In this document: positions 42,601 to 43,065 of the stretch, piece by piece | Position numbering within the stretch: the first letter of the stretch is position 1 | How the letters are laid out: every line of letters starts with the position of its first letter | DNA from: an uncultured Candidatus Melainabacteria bacterium | GTDB lineage: Bacteria > Cyanobacteriota > Vampirovibrionia > Gastranaerophilales > Gastranaerophilaceae | Length of the DNA stretch: 43,065 nucleotides | Direction of reading: 5' to 3' | Assembly: GCA_934728585.1 (NCBI GenBank) | Contig: CAKVDZ010000013.1 | Span: 1 to 43,065, forward strand | Notes under the pieces: model-generated | Told to the model about the DNA's origin: nothing | Database searches by the model: none | The model's input: only the letters and a program-made list of their open reading frames with translations | Position numbers and translations under genes: made by a program

Positions 42601-42763
42601 GGCAAGATAGCTCACACGGTGAGACTTGGCGAAATGAAGTCAGATTAAACACCAGCTGAGCGGTTGCCTAAAAAAATTTAATATAAAGTTAAAATGGCAA
42701 GATAGCTCACACGGTGAGACTTGGCGAAACGAAGTCAGATTAAACACCAGCTGAGCGGTTGCC
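42601..42763 (+). repeat. Two tandem tRNA-Met-like hairpin elements
   Basis: Copies at 42601-42668 and 42696-42763 (68 nt, period 95) differ by one base (T/C in a loop). Both begin exactly like the following tRNA-Met (GGCAAGATAGCTCA, plus the preceding T and the same AT leader). They fold as a rod: GGCAA/TTGCC, GCTCA/TGAGC, GGTG/CACC and an inner GACTT/AAGTC hairpin. There is no T-loop or 7-nt anticodon loop, so they are not functional tRNAs. The 3' arm CACCAGCTGAGC (42650-42661, 42745-42756) is a perfect antisense of the real tRNA D-arm GCTCAGCTGGTG (42801-42812), followed by TTGCC antisense to its GGCAA. Confidence 0.8.
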
Positions 42764-42791
42764 TAAAAAAAATTTAATATAAAGTTAAAAT

Positions 42792-42865
42792 GGCAAGATA
42801 GCTCAGCTGGTGAGAGCGCTCGGCTCATACCCGGGAGGTCCTCGGTTCGATCCCGAGTCTTGCTA
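42792..42865 (+). tRNA. tRNA-Met (anticodon CAU)
   Basis: 74-nt cloverleaf. The acceptor is GGCAAGA with TCTTGCT (first pair G-U), the D-arm GCTC/GAGC, the anticodon stem CTCGG/CCGGG with loop CTCATAC (anticodon CAT), the variable loop AGGTC, the T-arm CTCGG-TTCGATC-CCGAG and the discriminator A. CCA is not encoded. It lacks the C1-A72 mismatch and GGG-CCC anticodon stem of initiator tRNA, so it is elongator-like; a lysidine-modified tRNA-Ile(CAU) cannot be excluded. A T9 tract follows directly. Confidence 0.93.
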
Positions 42866-42874
42866 TTTTTTTTT

Positions 42875-43065
42875 GTATACCAGACCTCACGGGTTGTTTT
42901 CACTTCGTTCAAACCCTCTCGCAAAACAATTATCAATTGTTTTGCTCGGCAGAGTCCGAGAGGTTCGGTTTGATCCCGAGTCTTGCTATTTTTTTTGTAT
43001 ACCAGACCTCACGGGTTGTTTTCACTTCGTTCAAACCCTCTCGCAAAACAATTATCAATTGTTTT
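42875..43065 (+). repeat. Tandem 69-nt linker repeat downstream of tRNA-Met
   Basis: Identical 69-nt copies at 42875-42943 and 42997-43065 each follow a tRNA 3' end (TCTTGCTA) and a T8-T9 run. Each contains GGGTTG/CAAACCC-type pairing, an 11-bp AAAACAATT-centred inverted repeat, and GACCTCACGGGT (42883-42894, 43005-43016), which matches the antisense of the tRNA's ACCCGGGAGGTC (42829-42840) at 11 of 12 positions. The window ends exactly at the end of the second copy, so the array may continue. No coding frame is supported here. Confidence 0.75.
42944..42988 (+). pseudogene. Degenerate tRNA-Met 3' half
   Basis: Aligns with the tRNA from its anticodon stem to its discriminator. CTCGG/CCGAG forms the anticodon stem with a 6-nt loop CAGAGT in place of CTCATAC. 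The T-arm is shortened to TTCGG-TTTGATC-CCGAG with the conserved T-loop C changed to T, and TCTTGCTA is intact. No 5' half is present; the preceding sequence is the linker repeat. Confidence 0.75.

Noticed and set aside
42601..42763. Two additional functional tRNA genes
   Set aside because: They share the tRNA 5' end but lack a T-arm with TTCRA loop and a 7-nt anticodon loop, and fold better as a rod.
42601..43065. Possible CRISPR array
   Set aside because: Only two copies per repeat type, each resembling tRNA-Met, with near-identical AT spacers and no cas genes nearby.

Overview
The window is AT-rich bacterial chromosomal DNA, densely packed with housekeeping genes on both strands. The best taxonomic reading, an inference, is a non-photosynthetic relative of Cyanobacteria such as the gut Gastranaerophilales/Melainabacteria. 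In favour are a two-gene ATP synthase operon holding only beta and epsilon subunits (the cyanobacterial arrangement), the LL-diaminopimelate aminotransferase route to lysine and peptidoglycan, a DUF512 radical-SAM protein of the kind seen in cyanobacteria, low GC, and flagellar motor genes. No phage, IS element, CRISPR array or resistance island was seen.

Layout. 1-6100: mutS2, an S1-domain protein, maf, a small unknown gene, rpmE, thyX. 6100-9130: a uridine-kinase-like gene, atpD-atpC, tRNA-Ser. 9130-13770 (minus strand): an operon of a divergent DXS-like enzyme, dapL and a membrane-anchored protein ending in a deaminase-like CAE/PCxxC motif. 13900-19000: an AlaR/AlaT-like regulator-aminotransferase pair, two unknown exported or membrane proteins, a thioredoxin and a Na/Pi-cotransporter. 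19040-25250: mutS, malQ, a TPR-beta-propeller protein and metF. 25320-25507: an unannotated structured RNA that looks like 6S RNA. 25570-34514: aroF, 5-formyl-THF cyclo-ligase, cobO-like, the DUF512 radical-SAM gene with a PadR regulator, uppS-rdgB, prs, an alpha/beta hydrolase, a helical-repeat protein and pncC. 34600-38670: a very large GH13-like protein. 38862-42538: motA-motB-fliL-fliM-fliN.

The most unusual stretch is 42545-43065. A tRNA-Met gene is preceded by two copies of a 68-nt hairpin. Each hairpin begins with the tRNA's own first 14 nt and ends with a perfect 12-nt antisense of its D-arm. The tRNA is followed by a tandem repeat carrying a degenerate tRNA 3' half and a near-perfect antisense of its anticodon/variable region. 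The window ends inside this array.

Two recurring themes link the genes. Several genes without a Shine-Dalgarno sequence have a good -10 box only 8-10 nt before the ATG, which suggests leaderless mRNAs (mutS2, maf, metF, fthC, cobO, pncC). Folate and one-carbon genes (thyX, metF, cyclo-ligase) and carbohydrate genes (malQ, the GH13 giant) recur across the window. All functional calls come from reading motifs; no database search was run.
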